Shown piece after piece: positions 7,559 to 15,382 of a stretch of 30,480 bases of DNA; within the stretch, counting starts at the first letter, position 1, and every line of letters starts with the position of its first letter. The notes below the pieces were generated by a model, which had not been told where the DNA came from, did no database searches, and was given only the letters and a program-made list of their open reading frames with translations. A program made the translations under genes and the position numbers. The DNA lies in assembly GCA_900545015.1 (NCBI GenBank), contig UQXJ01000015.1, positions 1 through 30,480 of the forward strand, given 5' to 3'. Source of the DNA: an uncultured Mollicutes bacterium. GTDB lineage: Bacteria > Bacillota_I > Bacilli_A > RFN20 > CAG-826.

Positions 7559-8494
7559 ATGGTTACTAAAAATAATTACAAAGGTTGGATTTATTTAGCA
7601 CCTAGTTTAGTGTTGATTATAATTTTTTCGCTATATCCTTTAATAGATACTTTTATAACTTCTTTTTATAAAGATTATAACTATTTAACAGGTGAATTTA
7701 GTGGATTTACTTTTGATAATTATTTGGTTCTTTTTTCAATCATTGAACCTCCAAGTTATATTGCAGGAATAGAAGCTCCAATAAAAGCTTTCTTTCAATA
7801 TGCTCTTCCAAACACTTTACTAATAACTTTTGTTACTGTTCCTATTTCGATTATTTTGGCTTTAATTATCTCTGTTTTAATTAATTCTATTAAATGGTTC
7901 CAAAAATTCTTTGAAACGCTATTTTTTACACCATATGTTACAAATATCATAGCTGTAGGAATGGTCTTTGGTGTTATTTTCTCCCACAACGGTCTTTTTA
8001 ATTCGATTTTTAATTTAGACGAATTTTGGGTTGAAAATAATCCAGGAACAACATATTGGAATGCAATGCTGGTAATTTTCCTTGATATTATTTGGTATCA
8101 ATTACCTTTTAAAATTCTTATTTTTGTAAGTGGGTTACAAGGCATCAACAAAACATATTACGAAGCTGCAAAAGTTGATTCAGCAAGTAAGGTTAAACAA
8201 TTCTTTAAAATTACAGTTCCGCTTTTATCACCTCAAATTCTTTATATTTCAATCACATCTTTTATTAACGGATTTAAAGAATATCAAGCGATTGCAGGAC
8301 TTTTTGGAAGAAAAGGAACAAGCGGAAACTCATATAACCTATACACAGTTGTCTACTTTGTATACGATCAAGTTAATAGCGGAAATGCTTTTACGATTAG
8401 TTATGCGTGTTGCGGAGCCATTGTACTTTTTGCAATTATTCTTGTTTTTACTGCTTTGCAGTTATATGTTTCAAAGAAGAAGGTGCATTATTAG
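7559..8494 (+). CDS. CUT1 ABC transporter permease, MalF/UgpA type (permease 1)
   Basis: This 311-residue inner-membrane subunit has six hydrophobic segments beginning with WIYLAPSLVLIIIFSLYPL (10-28), the standard first helix of UgpA/MalF-type permeases. The EAA coupling motif is YEAAKVDSASKVKQFFKI (201-218), ending in TVPLLSP, which docks on the ATPase. It starts 1 nt after ATPase 1 without a Shine-Dalgarno, so translation is coupled. With permease 2 it forms the heterodimeric channel. Its sequence is close to permease 3 at 20326. Substrate cannot be read from the permease; the family carries oligosaccharides, glycerol-phosphate and related solutes. Confidence 0.93.
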   Translation: MVTKNNYKGWIYLAPSLVLIIIFSLYPLIDTFITSFYKDYNYLTGEFSGFTFDNYLVLFSIIEPPSYIAGIEAPIKAFFQYALPNTLLITFVTVPISIILALIISVLINSIKWFQKFFETLFFTPYVTNIIAVGMVFGVIFSHNGLFNSIFNLDEFWVENNPGTTYWNAMLVIFLDIIWYQLPFKILIFVSGLQGINKTYYEAAKVDSASKVKQFFKITVPLLSPQILYISITSFINGFKEYQAIAGLFGRKGTSGNSYNLYTVVYFVYDQVNSGNAFTISYACCGAIVLFAIILVFTALQLYVSKKKVHY

Positions 8495-8495
8495 T

Positions 8496-9476
8496 ATGGA
8501 TAGTAATGATATAAAAACTATTAATGACTACGAATTTAAATTTGTTATTGATGGCTTTAAAAAGACAGCAAAAGAAACTGAAAAGAAAGATAAAATCGTT
8601 AAGACAATCTTTTTAGTATTAACTTATTTGATATTAATTTTCTTTGCTTTCATTATGATGATTCCTTTTTATTGGATGCTTATATCAAGTTTAAAAGGCG
8701 AGATTGTTAATGGAAATTATGTTGGGCTAGACAATAATTTTTTTATAGGTTTTACAGAAATTGCATGGTCAAATTATGCGATGATTTTTGATCCAAGCAG
8801 ATTTGATTTTTTCTCATATTTATCAAATACATTCATAGTTCTTATAGTTTCTACTTTAGGCACTTTCTTTATAACTGTTTTTGCTTCATTTGCTTTTGCA
8901 AGATTAGAATTTAAAGGAAGAGATGCTATTTTCTATATCTATTTAATAACTATGATGATACCAAGTGAGTTATTTGTTATTACAAACTATATTAGTGTAT
9001 ATAGACTAGGACTTCTTGATGGCGATAGATGGGGAACTTATTTAGCAATAATGCTACCTTTTATAGTTAACGTTTTTTATATTTATTTATTAAATGAAAA
9101 CTTTAAGCAAATACCTAACGAACTTTATTTAGCTAGTAAAATTGATGGCAAAAGTGATTGGAAATATCTTTGGAAAGTTATGGTTCCTATTGCGTCGCCA
9201 ACATTAATTACGATTATCATTTTAAAAGTTATTTCGACATGGAATGCTTACGCTTGGCCAAAAACTGTTACAATTTCTAATCCTAAATTTACATTAATTT
9301 CTGTTGGCATTAGAGATTATGCAGAATTTACACTTGAAGAAGGTGGAAAAATATTTGAACTTCAATCATTACAAATGGCAGCTACAGTTATTGTAACTAT
9401 TCCTCTAATCATTATTTTTATAGTGTTTAGAAAATACATTATGAACGGAACAAGCAGAACGGGAATTAAAGGATAG
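8496..9476 (+). CDS. CUT1 ABC transporter permease, MalG/UgpE type (permease 2)
   Basis: The chosen start at 8496 gives 326 residues. The open frame runs further upstream to 8130, but that part overlaps permease 1 and has no permease-like sequence. About 38 cytosolic residues precede TM1 (TYLILIFFAFIMMIPFYWML). The EAA motif is YLASKIDGKSDWKYLWKV (211-228), followed by MVPIASP. The protein ends in the FRKYIMNGTSRTGIKG tail common to UgpE/MalG-like permeases. It starts 1 nt after permease 1 ends. A promoter and the binding-protein gene follow after a 148-nt gap. It is the counterpart of permease 4 in locus 2. Confidence 0.93.
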   Translation: MDSNDIKTINDYEFKFVIDGFKKTAKETEKKDKIVKTIFLVLTYLILIFFAFIMMIPFYWMLISSLKGEIVNGNYVGLDNNFFIGFTEIAWSNYAMIFDPSRFDFFSYLSNTFIVLIVSTLGTFFITVFASFAFARLEFKGRDAIFYIYLITMMIPSELFVITNYISVYRLGLLDGDRWGTYLAIMLPFIVNVFYIYLLNENFKQIPNELYLASKIDGKSDWKYLWKVMVPIASPTLITIIILKVISTWNAYAWPKTVTISNPKFTLISVGIRDYAEFTLEEGGKIFELQSLQMAATVIVTIPLIIIFIVFRKYIMNGTSRTGIKG

Positions 9477-9547
9477 TAAATTTTATTTTCTTAAAAATAT
9501 ATTAACTTTGAGATAAAGAAATTATTTTTTGAATTATAATTTTATTG

Positions 9548-9596
9548 CTAATTAATACATATTTAATTAGGAATAATGACCTTTCTAGGATATAAT
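9548..9596 (+). promoter_or_regulatory. Promoter and AT-rich dyad before SBP1
   Basis: A perfect 8-bp inverted repeat CTAATTAA / TTAATTAG (9548-9555 and 9563-9570, 7-nt spacer) overlaps a -35-like TAGGAA (9568-9573), which is 17 nt upstream of TATAAT (9591-9596). The dyad position would suit a repressor operator. The site gives the binding protein its own transcript, as is common for importers that need excess binding protein. Confidence 0.5.
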
Positions 9597-9604
9597 TACA
9601 TTGT

Positions 9605-9625
9605 TTAAGTAGGAGGTTTACTTAA
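9605..9625 (+). promoter_or_regulatory. Hairpin presenting the SBP1 Shine-Dalgarno in its loop
   Basis: TTAAGTA (9605-9611) pairs perfectly with TACTTAA (9619-9625). The 7-nt loop GGAGGTT contains the core of the strong Shine-Dalgarno AGGAGG, and the stem includes the A of the ATG. It may tune initiation or protect the 5' end. It is AT-rich and therefore of modest stability. Confidence 0.4.
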
Positions 9626-11232
9626 TGAAAATAAAATCAAAAAAGATTATGCCCGTACTTGTAGTAGGTGCAATCTCTTCGTTAATTTTTTCTTGTACTC
9701 CAAAGCAAGAAAATAATGGTAGCGACATTAAAGTTGAAATTACTTTTTTCACAAATATTTATGATGAAAAGACAGATTCTGCTGATAAAAGCAGCGAGTC
9801 ATATATGATGAATTCTATTATTGCCGAGTTCAATAAAGTCTATCCAAATATTAAAGTTAAATTTGAAAAATCAGGTCAATATGCAACTATAAATGAAACA
9901 ATTACAAAATTATTACCAACACCAAATAAATTACCTAACATGGCTGTTTGCTACCCTGATTATGTTGTAAATTATTTATCAAGTGGTCAAGTATTAAAAC
10001 TTGATGATTATATGAATGACTCTGGCATTGGATTTGGAACAAAACCTGGTGCAACTGTTGATGAAGTCGTAAAAGATAACGATACATTAAAAGATGATTT
10101 TAATACTAATTTCCTTGAAGAAGGACAACATTATGAAAAAGCTGGTACATATTCATTACCATGGTATAAAAATAGTGAAGCTTTATTCTACAACTACGAT
10201 CTTTTAGAAAGAGAATTAGGCGCTGGAAACTATAATTTAACAAACTGGGAAGATATTATTAAAGCTGCTAGAGCCTTAAAAGAAAAGACTTTTAAAACTA
10301 ACTGGTCGACTAAAAAAGGTGACAAATATGTTATCGAAGAGCATGATGTTGTTTGGGAAAAAGGACAAGTTACACCTATTGGATATGATTCTTTAGATAA
10401 TATGTACATTACATTCTCCGAAATGATGAACGTTCCTTATGGCGGAAATGTTGATGAAAACAAAAATGGACATATTGATAAATATGAAGCTGTAAAATTT
10501 TATGATGGAAAAGCAAATCAACCAAATGAAAAAGCATTCAAAATGATTAAAATGCTTAAATCTTGGTATGATGAAGGATTATTTACAACATCAGAAATGC
10601 TCGATACAAAAGGTGATGGAAATTATGGTGTATGGAATAGATATACATACAACCAAGAATGCTTTATATATGTTAACGGAAGTAAGAACGCATGGTATGG
10701 TTCGTACAACACATTTAAAGGAAAAGTTTTACCAACACCTACAATTGATGATGGAATGCTTTCAGGAAAATTAAATAACAAGACTGCTAAATCAAAAGCT
10801 ATGTCTCAAGGCGCTAATATTGTATTCTTTAACAAGAGTGAAGAAGAAAATAAAGCTGCATGGTTATTCTATAAATTCTTAACTAACAAAGAAAATTCTG
10901 CAACAGTTGCTAAGAAGATGTCTTCAATGCCTGTAAGAACATCAAGTTATTCAACAGCAACACTTCAAGAAGCAATGAGCAAAAAAGATGAATTTGTAAC
11001 TGAACCAAGCCAAAGCAAGAACTATGATTATTTACAAGCTAACGTTTATGATATTTATAAACAATATGATGCAAATAAACAAACATTCGTTGCTCCAGTA
11101 TCACAATTCAGTTCTAAAACTAGAAAGGCAATTGAAGCTATGATGAAAGACGTCTTAAATTCAGATAAAACAGGTGCTGAATTAGATGCTCAAATCAAAA
11201 CTTTAATGGCAGACGCTTATACAGCTATTTAG
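9625..11232 (+). CDS. ABC transporter substrate-binding lipoprotein with EF-hand-like loop (SBP1)
   Basis: This 535-residue extracellular binding protein of the UgpB/MalE class (COG1653) has lipobox LIFSC (Cys24) for anchoring. Family blocks shared with SBP2 and SBP3 are visible: MAVCYPDYVVNYL near residue 106, AGTYSLPWYKNSEALFYN (173-190), a LTNWEDI segment, and a C-terminal AIEAMMKDVLN helix. Unlike the other two it carries a canonical EF-hand/dockerin-type calcium loop, DENKNGHIDKYE (277-288), with Asp/Asn at positions 1, 3, 5 and 9 and Glu at 12. It has the best Shine-Dalgarno in the window and its own promoter. It should deliver solute to permeases 1 and 2. The ligand is unknown. Confidence 0.92.
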   Translation: MKIKSKKIMPVLVVGAISSLIFSCTPKQENNGSDIKVEITFFTNIYDEKTDSADKSSESYMMNSIIAEFNKVYPNIKVKFEKSGQYATINETITKLLPTPNKLPNMAVCYPDYVVNYLSSGQVLKLDDYMNDSGIGFGTKPGATVDEVVKDNDTLKDDFNTNFLEEGQHYEKAGTYSLPWYKNSEALFYNYDLLERELGAGNYNLTNWEDIIKAARALKEKTFKTNWSTKKGDKYVIEEHDVVWEKGQVTPIGYDSLDNMYITFSEMMNVPYGGNVDENKNGHIDKYEAVKFYDGKANQPNEKAFKMIKMLKSWYDEGLFTTSEMLDTKGDGNYGVWNRYTYNQECFIYVNGSKNAWYGSYNTFKGKVLPTPTIDDGMLSGKLNNKTAKSKAMSQGANIVFFNKSEEENKAAWLFYKFLTNKENSATVAKKMSSMPVRTSSYSTATLQEAMSKKDEFVTEPSQSKNYDYLQANVYDIYKQYDANKQTFVAPVSQFSSKTRKAIEAMMKDVLNSDKTGAELDAQIKTLMADAYTAI

Positions 11233-11244
11233 TTGTATTATAAA

Positions 11245-11278
11245 ATATCTTAGAAGGGCTAGTTCCCTTCTAAGATAT
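11245..11278 (+). terminator. Strong hairpin after SBP1 (attenuator or mRNA 3' stabiliser)
   Basis: A perfect 14-bp stem ATATCTTAGAAGGG / CCCTTCTAAGATAT with a 6-nt loop lies 12 nt after the SBP1 stop and 8 nt before the next ATG. Only AAATTTATA follows, so it lacks a good U-tract. Partial termination or protection of an abundant SBP1 mRNA is more likely than complete termination. Confidence 0.65.
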
Positions 11279-11286
11279 AAATTTAT

Positions 11287-11550
11287 ATGAAAAAAGATAT
11301 TAAAGAGATCAATAGATTAAAAGAAGAAAAGAACAAAGGATTATGCTTACTTGTGTTAAGCATTGTTTTTCTATTAGTTGGTATAATTTTTTGTCCTTTA
11401 AGCATAATTAATGGGAAATTTGCTTATGCAAGTTTATCGGCTATATTGATGTATATCTCATTTTCTTTAATGTGCTTTTTCCTTGGATTTGGATTATATT
11501 TTGTGATTAAAAATGTCAAATTGATTAAGAAATATGAATGTAAAGATTGA
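11287..11550 (+). CDS. Small two-TM membrane protein of unknown function
   Basis: This 87-residue protein has a charged N-terminus (about 17 residues), two hydrophobic helices (about 19-41 and 51-74) and a lysine-rich tail, so both ends should face the cytosol. No family is recognised. Its layout, and segments such as KGLCLLVLSIVFLLVGIIF, resemble the membrane half of the zinc-ribbon protein at 27947, which also lies near the end of a binding-protein operon. The two may be distant relatives. The stop is TGA, which supports the standard code. It overlaps the next ATPase gene by 17 nt, so the two are coupled. No Shine-Dalgarno is seen. Confidence 0.65.
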   Translation: MKKDIKEINRLKEEKNKGLCLLVLSIVFLLVGIIFCPLSIINGKFAYASLSAILMYISFSLMCFFLGFGLYFVIKNVKLIKKYECKD

Positions 11551-12973
11551 AAATTTAACAAAAATCTATCCTGCTGAAGAAAAGAAAAATTTAAAAGAAA
11601 CTATCGCTGTTTCTGATTTTAATTTAGACATAAAAGATGGAGAACTCATTGCTTTACTAGGACCTAGTGGGTGTGGTAAATCAACTGTCTTATCTATGCT
11701 TGCTGGTTTAAAAGATATAACAAAAGGAAAAATATTTTTTGGTAATGAAGATGTTACAGAACTTCAAACAGAGAAAAGAAATATTGGTTTAGTTTTTCAA
11801 AACTATGCATTATATCCACACATGAGCATTTATAAAAATGTTGCTTTTCCATTGACTAATATTAAAATTGAAACATATAAAAAAGATTTTACTTTAATTA
11901 GATGGTCTAATATCGTAAAGATTTTATCTAATTATCAAGCGTTATCTGAATTAACTAATCTGTTAAATAATGAAAATAAAATTAACAAAAGTGAATTTAT
12001 TTTTCATATAGTTATGAAATTTAATGTAGATTCAAAAACCGCAAAAGAATTATTTTCAACTGGCATTTCTTTAAACTTGGATAATAAAGAATTTATCAAT
12101 GGTTTAATTGAAAAATATAAAGGCAAAATTGACGAAAGAATTAAAAAAATTAATAAAAAAGGTTGCAAAATTAACGAAAAATTTGAAATTTTAATAAATG
12201 ATAAGCGTATTAAAGAAGGAAGAAAACTTAATAAAACTGAAATTGATGAGATGGTTTATGAGGTAAGCAAAGTAGTTCAAATTGCTGAATATTTATATCG
12301 AAAACCATGCGAGTTAAGTGGTGGTCAACAACAACGTGTTGCTATTGCAAGGGCGCTTGTTAAAAAACCTAAACTTTTACTTTTAGATGAGCCATTAAGC
12401 AATTTAGACGCTAGACTTAGAATATCAACACGAGAAGAAATTCGTCGTATTCAAAAAGAAACTGGCATAACAACAGTCTTTGTTACTCATGATCAAGATG
12501 AAGCAAATGCAATAAGCGATAGGATTGTTGTCATGAATAATGGTAAAATCATTGAAGTTGGAAAACCTGATGATGTTTATCAAAATCCACATAATCTTTT
12601 TAGTGCAAAATTTATTGGATTACCAGAAATTAATGTTATAAAAGGATTTATTAAAAATAATGAAATCTATATAGGTGATACTCTAATCAAGAAGCTTAAT
12701 GAGGCTGTTAACGATAAAGAAATTTATGTGGGAATAAGAAGCGAAGGCTTTATAAAGAGTGATGATTGTACTGGAATTAGATACGTTGAGCATAAAAAAA
12801 TACTAAAAGGTAGAGAAGAAGAATACATTGGTCTTTTAAAAGATTCTATTAATGGTAAAATAACAATTACGGGCTTTTTAAATAAACTTAAAGATGGTGA
12901 TTTATTAAAAGTTAAAGACGATTATTTGTTTATTTTTGATAGTAAGACCGAAGAAAGACTTTATTTAAATTAA
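11534..12973 (+). CDS. ABC transporter ATPase, MalK/UgpC type, with roughly 120-residue insertion (ATPase 2)
   Basis: This 479-residue paralogue of ATPase 1 has Walker A GPSGCGKST (43-51), Q-loop Gln89, signature LSGGQQQ (261-267), Walker B LLLLDEP (281-287), D-loop SNLD and switch His319. It is fully equipped for ATP hydrolysis. The insertion spans about 113-235. It shares with ATPase 1 and ATPase 3 a small FxVxxxxAxxLF-like block (FNVDSKTAKELF here). The C-terminal regulatory part reads VGIRSE, with Ser in place of Pro in the usual RPE motif. No permeases follow. Instead the next two genes are large-loop RDD proteins, so it may serve permeases 1/2 as an alternative subunit or power the RDD pair. 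It ends on the A of the next start. Confidence 0.9.
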   Translation: MNVKIENLTKIYPAEEKKNLKETIAVSDFNLDIKDGELIALLGPSGCGKSTVLSMLAGLKDITKGKIFFGNEDVTELQTEKRNIGLVFQNYALYPHMSIYKNVAFPLTNIKIETYKKDFTLIRWSNIVKILSNYQALSELTNLLNNENKINKSEFIFHIVMKFNVDSKTAKELFSTGISLNLDNKEFINGLIEKYKGKIDERIKKINKKGCKINEKFEILINDKRIKEGRKLNKTEIDEMVYEVSKVVQIAEYLYRKPCELSGGQQQRVAIARALVKKPKLLLLDEPLSNLDARLRISTREEIRRIQKETGITTVFVTHDQDEANAISDRIVVMNNGKIIEVGKPDDVYQNPHNLFSAKFIGLPEINVIKGFIKNNEIYIGDTLIKKLNEAVNDKEIYVGIRSEGFIKSDDCTGIRYVEHKKILKGREEEYIGLLKDSINGKITITGFLNKLKDGDLLKVKDDYLFIFDSKTEERLYLN

Positions 12974-14082
12974 TGGAAGAAACAAAAAAGAAAATTGTTG
13001 ATATTTATCCTTCTAAATTAACTAAGAGATTCTTAGTTTTTTTAGCTGATGTAGTTCTTAACTTAATTTTGTCTATTTTTTTATTTGAAATTATAGTTAT
13101 GCCTATTTCAAAAGCAGCTGTTAATTATAATGAAAAATATTTAGAAAACGTAACAAACACTAAACAAAGACTAGAGATTTTGTATGGGAATGATGTTCTT
13201 TTTTATGATGAAAAAACTATATATGATTTAAATAAAAATCTTACTCTTACAGGCGATAAATTTATTGAATTTTATTCATTTAAAGAAACTAAAACTAATG
13301 AAATTTTTTATCATTATTTCGTTGAAATTAGAGAAAACAATGTTAATTATCTTAATGAACTTTACACTAAATATGGTGAAGAATACTTTGATAAAGAAGC
13401 TTTCACATCATTAAATACTTATAAATTAAAGGAAGAATATATTGCATATTTTGAACCTAAATATAATGAAACTGACGAAATAAGCAAAGACGGACAAACA
13501 AAATATGATCAATTTTTTAATCGAGTATTTCTTAACATTTATCGCGAGATTTTTAGTGATATTCAAAAAAATAACTTAGTTTTAAAAGGAAATTCAACAT
13601 TTTTAAGTTACAATGATTACTCAAAGTTGCTTTCTGATTTTGATAAATATTATACAAATTTAATTACTATTGATTCATTTATTGCTTTTTATCTTAGCGC
13701 TTTAATTTTATTTATTATCGTTCCACAAACGAATCACAAAAGAAGAACAGTAAGTGAAATAATTTTAAAGGTTGAACATGTACATAAAGATGTCTCTTAT
13801 CTTACAAGATTAGAAACTTTTATTGTTGGATTTTTTGATGTACTTAATGCGTCTTCAATCCTTTTATTTACTCCTGTTATCACATTAGGATTTGGAAATG
13901 CATTTGCTCTAAAGTCTTTAGTTGGAATCAGTTTAGTTGCACTTGCTTTTGTAACAATTGAAATGATCATTATGTGTACCACTAAACTTTATCAAAGCTT
14001 AAAAGAATTAATAACACGTACATTTGTAACTGATACGGATAACATTGACGAATACTATAGGGAAAAATATTCAAATGATTGA
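12973..14082 (+). CDS. RDD-like membrane protein with large extracytoplasmic loop (RDD-A2)
   Basis: This 369-residue protein is laid out like RDD-A1. A short basic N-terminus leads to TM1 with an Arg and Asp pair (RFLVFLADVVLNLILSIFLF, about 17-36). A roughly 190-residue Tyr/Lys/Glu/Asn-rich loop follows, then TM2 (about 233-249), a cytosolic KRRTVSEIILKVE segment equivalent to the RDD GxTxGK stretch but degenerate, then two more helices. The C-terminal SLKELITRTFVTDTD resembles the RDD tail. It overlaps ATPase 2 by 1 nt and RDD-B2 by 8 nt, the same coupling seen in the A1/B1 pair. The family call is moderate because the signature residues are weak. Confidence 0.6.
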   Translation: MEETKKKIVDIYPSKLTKRFLVFLADVVLNLILSIFLFEIIVMPISKAAVNYNEKYLENVTNTKQRLEILYGNDVLFYDEKTIYDLNKNLTLTGDKFIEFYSFKETKTNEIFYHYFVEIRENNVNYLNELYTKYGEEYFDKEAFTSLNTYKLKEEYIAYFEPKYNETDEISKDGQTKYDQFFNRVFLNIYREIFSDIQKNNLVLKGNSTFLSYNDYSKLLSDFDKYYTNLITIDSFIAFYLSALILFIIVPQTNHKRRTVSEIILKVEHVHKDVSYLTRLETFIVGFFDVLNASSILLFTPVITLGFGNAFALKSLVGISLVALAFVTIEMIIMCTTKLYQSLKELITRTFVTDTDNIDEYYREKYSND

Positions 14083-15103
14083 AAATTTAGAAAAAAATCA
14101 AAATGAAATTACTGAAAAACCAGTAGAAAATAAAAATGAAATTGCTTACTATAGACCAAAGTTTCGGAAAAGAGTATTTGCAGCAATTTTTGATTTCTTA
14201 ATTTTCTTTTTTCTTACAACAGCACTTTTTGTAGGCTTTAAAGAATTTGCAAATCAATTTACACCAATTAAAAAAGAAAACGACACTATTAATAGACTTA
14301 GATTAGAATCTGATATTTTTGTAAAATATGAAAATAGAATTATCGATATTGTAACTTTTAATAATGGAAGTACTGATAAAAGTTTTTCTGCTAAAGAAGT
14401 TGATTTACGTAAGCGATTAAATAATTTCTTTACTTTTGTAAAAGAAAATTCAAATGATGAAGTCTATGAAACATCCTTTAAAGAATACGAAGAATATTTA
14501 CTTTCTAGTGATTTTAATTATGAGGGAAAACCTTATTTTATAAGAAATTCGGATGGGAAAGTTACTAAAAATTGGAATGCACATATCCCTTCAAAGAACT
14601 ATGTTGAAATTGTTTATAACCCTTACATTGACAAGCATGCTCAAGGAATTTTAGTAACAAAAATACCTGAATATTTAGAAGCCCAAAAGAAAATTTCATA
14701 TGTTTTACTTTTTGTTGAAGTACCTTTGGCTTTAGTTGTGTCGGGACTCATAATTTATTATGTCATCCCTTTGATATTTTCTAGAGGAAAGCAAACGTTA
14801 GGGAAATTGCTTTTTAAAATTGGTTTAGTGAATAAAAATGTTCTTAGTGTAAGCGTAAAACAATATACTTTAAGATTCTTAATTTTCATCTTTTTAGAAG
14901 TTCTTTTAAGCCTTGTGACTCTCGGAATTCCGATCATTATTTCATTCTCGATGATGGTTTTTTCAAAGAAGAAACAATCATTTCATGACTACATGCTCGG
15001 GATTGAAGAAGTAGATGTTGAGAACTCTAAAATTTATAAATCATATGATGAAATATATCTAAAACCAGCCGAGGTCGAATTCAAAGATTTTAACTCAATC
15101 TAA
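14075..15103 (+). CDS. RDD-family membrane protein with large extracytoplasmic loop (RDD-B2)
   Basis: The start at 14075 gives 342 residues, with AGGGAAAA upstream; a TTG 30 nt earlier in frame is less likely. After a polar, Glu/Asn-rich N-terminus of about 28 residues comes RKRVFAAIFDFLIFFF, the Arg/Asp-bearing first RDD helix. Then come a roughly 145-residue external loop, TM2 (about 207-230), the clear RDD motif KQTLGKLLFKIGL and further helices. The tail is QSFHDYMLGIEEVD, matching the family's HDxxxG ending. It is the paralogue of RDD-B1. It is the last gene of locus 1; an AT-rich 7-bp hairpin (15111-15127) after a short T-run may end the transcript weakly. Confidence 0.75.
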   Translation: MIENLEKNQNEITEKPVENKNEIAYYRPKFRKRVFAAIFDFLIFFFLTTALFVGFKEFANQFTPIKKENDTINRLRLESDIFVKYENRIIDIVTFNNGSTDKSFSAKEVDLRKRLNNFFTFVKENSNDEVYETSFKEYEEYLLSSDFNYEGKPYFIRNSDGKVTKNWNAHIPSKNYVEIVYNPYIDKHAQGILVTKIPEYLEAQKKISYVLLFVEVPLALVVSGLIIYYVIPLIFSRGKQTLGKLLFKIGLVNKNVLSVSVKQYTLRFLIFIFLEVLLSLVTLGIPIIISFSMMVFSKKKQSFHDYMLGIEEVDVENSKIYKSYDEIYLKPAEVEFKDFNSI

Positions 15104-15110
15104 CGATTTT

Positions 15111-15127
15111 TTATAATGTTATTATAA
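15111..15127 (+). terminator. Weak AT-only hairpin after locus 1
   Basis: TTATAAT-GTT-ATTATAA is a perfect 7-bp stem starting 8 nt after the RDD-B2 stop and preceded by a run of six T residues. It contains no G-C pair in the stem, so any termination would be inefficient. Confidence 0.25.
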
Positions 15128-15132
15128 TTGTA

Positions 15133-15145
15133 ATTAAATTGTAAG
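15133..15145 (+). repeat. Left copy of 13-bp direct repeat flanking the IS (target-site duplication)
   Basis: ATTAAATTGTAAG here is identical to 16794-16806. Both copies abut the proposed IS ends, which is what a target-site duplication looks like. Confidence 0.7.
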
Positions 15146-15171
15146 CGTGAATTGTAAAAGTAAATGCAACA
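15146..15171 (+). repeat. Left terminal inverted repeat of the IS
   Basis: Aligns with the reverse complement of 16768-16793 through AATTGTA, GTAAA and GCAACA, with mismatches and one 1-nt gap on each side. Confidence 0.6.
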
Positions 15172-15235
15172 TTGCTGTAAAATAGCTTTTGAATTGTTTA
15201 TTGCAACCTTTTTGGTTAAAAAAAGTTGCATTTAC
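15160..15235. repeat. Subterminal inverted repeat in the IS left flank
   Basis: GTAAATGCAAC (15160-15170) and GTTGCATTTAC (15225-15235) are a perfect 11-bp inverted pair, 54 nt apart. The same GCAAC core returns at 15201, 15312, 15324-15337 and in the right end, so it may be a transposase-binding motif. Confidence 0.5.
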
Positions 15236-15337
15236 TATTTTAAGTGAATGATATTTTTAAATGCTTTATAATGAAAATGTGAGAAGAAAGCACACTAAAG
15301 CTCGGTAGTAATTGCAACGGAATGACTAAATGCAACA

Positions 15338-15347
15338 CTCACTTGCC
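15338..15347 (+). repeat. Inner 10-bp inverted repeat, left copy
   Basis: CTCACTTGCC is the perfect reverse complement of 16702-16711. The two copies closely bracket the transposase frames, inside the proposed outer ends. Confidence 0.5.
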
Positions 15348-15363
15348 GAATTTAGAAAATCTC

Positions 15364-15382
15364 AGCTTATTTTCTATAAGCT
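15364..15382 (-). terminator. Hairpin over the transposase stop codon
   Basis: AGCTTAT / ATAAGCT, a 7-bp stem with a 5-nt loop, spans the last codons and stop of the transposase. On the minus strand it is followed by GAGATTTTCT, a weak T-tract, so it could end the transposase transcript. Confidence 0.4.

Noticed and set aside
8130..8495. Upstream extension of the permease 2 frame (TTG/ATG starts before 8496)
   Set aside because: It overlaps the conserved EAA region of permease 1 in another frame and has no permease-like sequence; 8496 starts right after permease 1 stops.
14045..14074. TTG start giving RDD-B2 ten extra residues
   Set aside because: The ATG at 14075 has an AGGGA site and keeps the 8-nt overlap seen in the A1/B1 pair.
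15160..15340. Possible CRISPR-like repeat array from recurring GCAAC motifs
   Set aside because: Spacing is irregular, orientations are mixed and the repeat unit is short; they fit IS subterminal sites.
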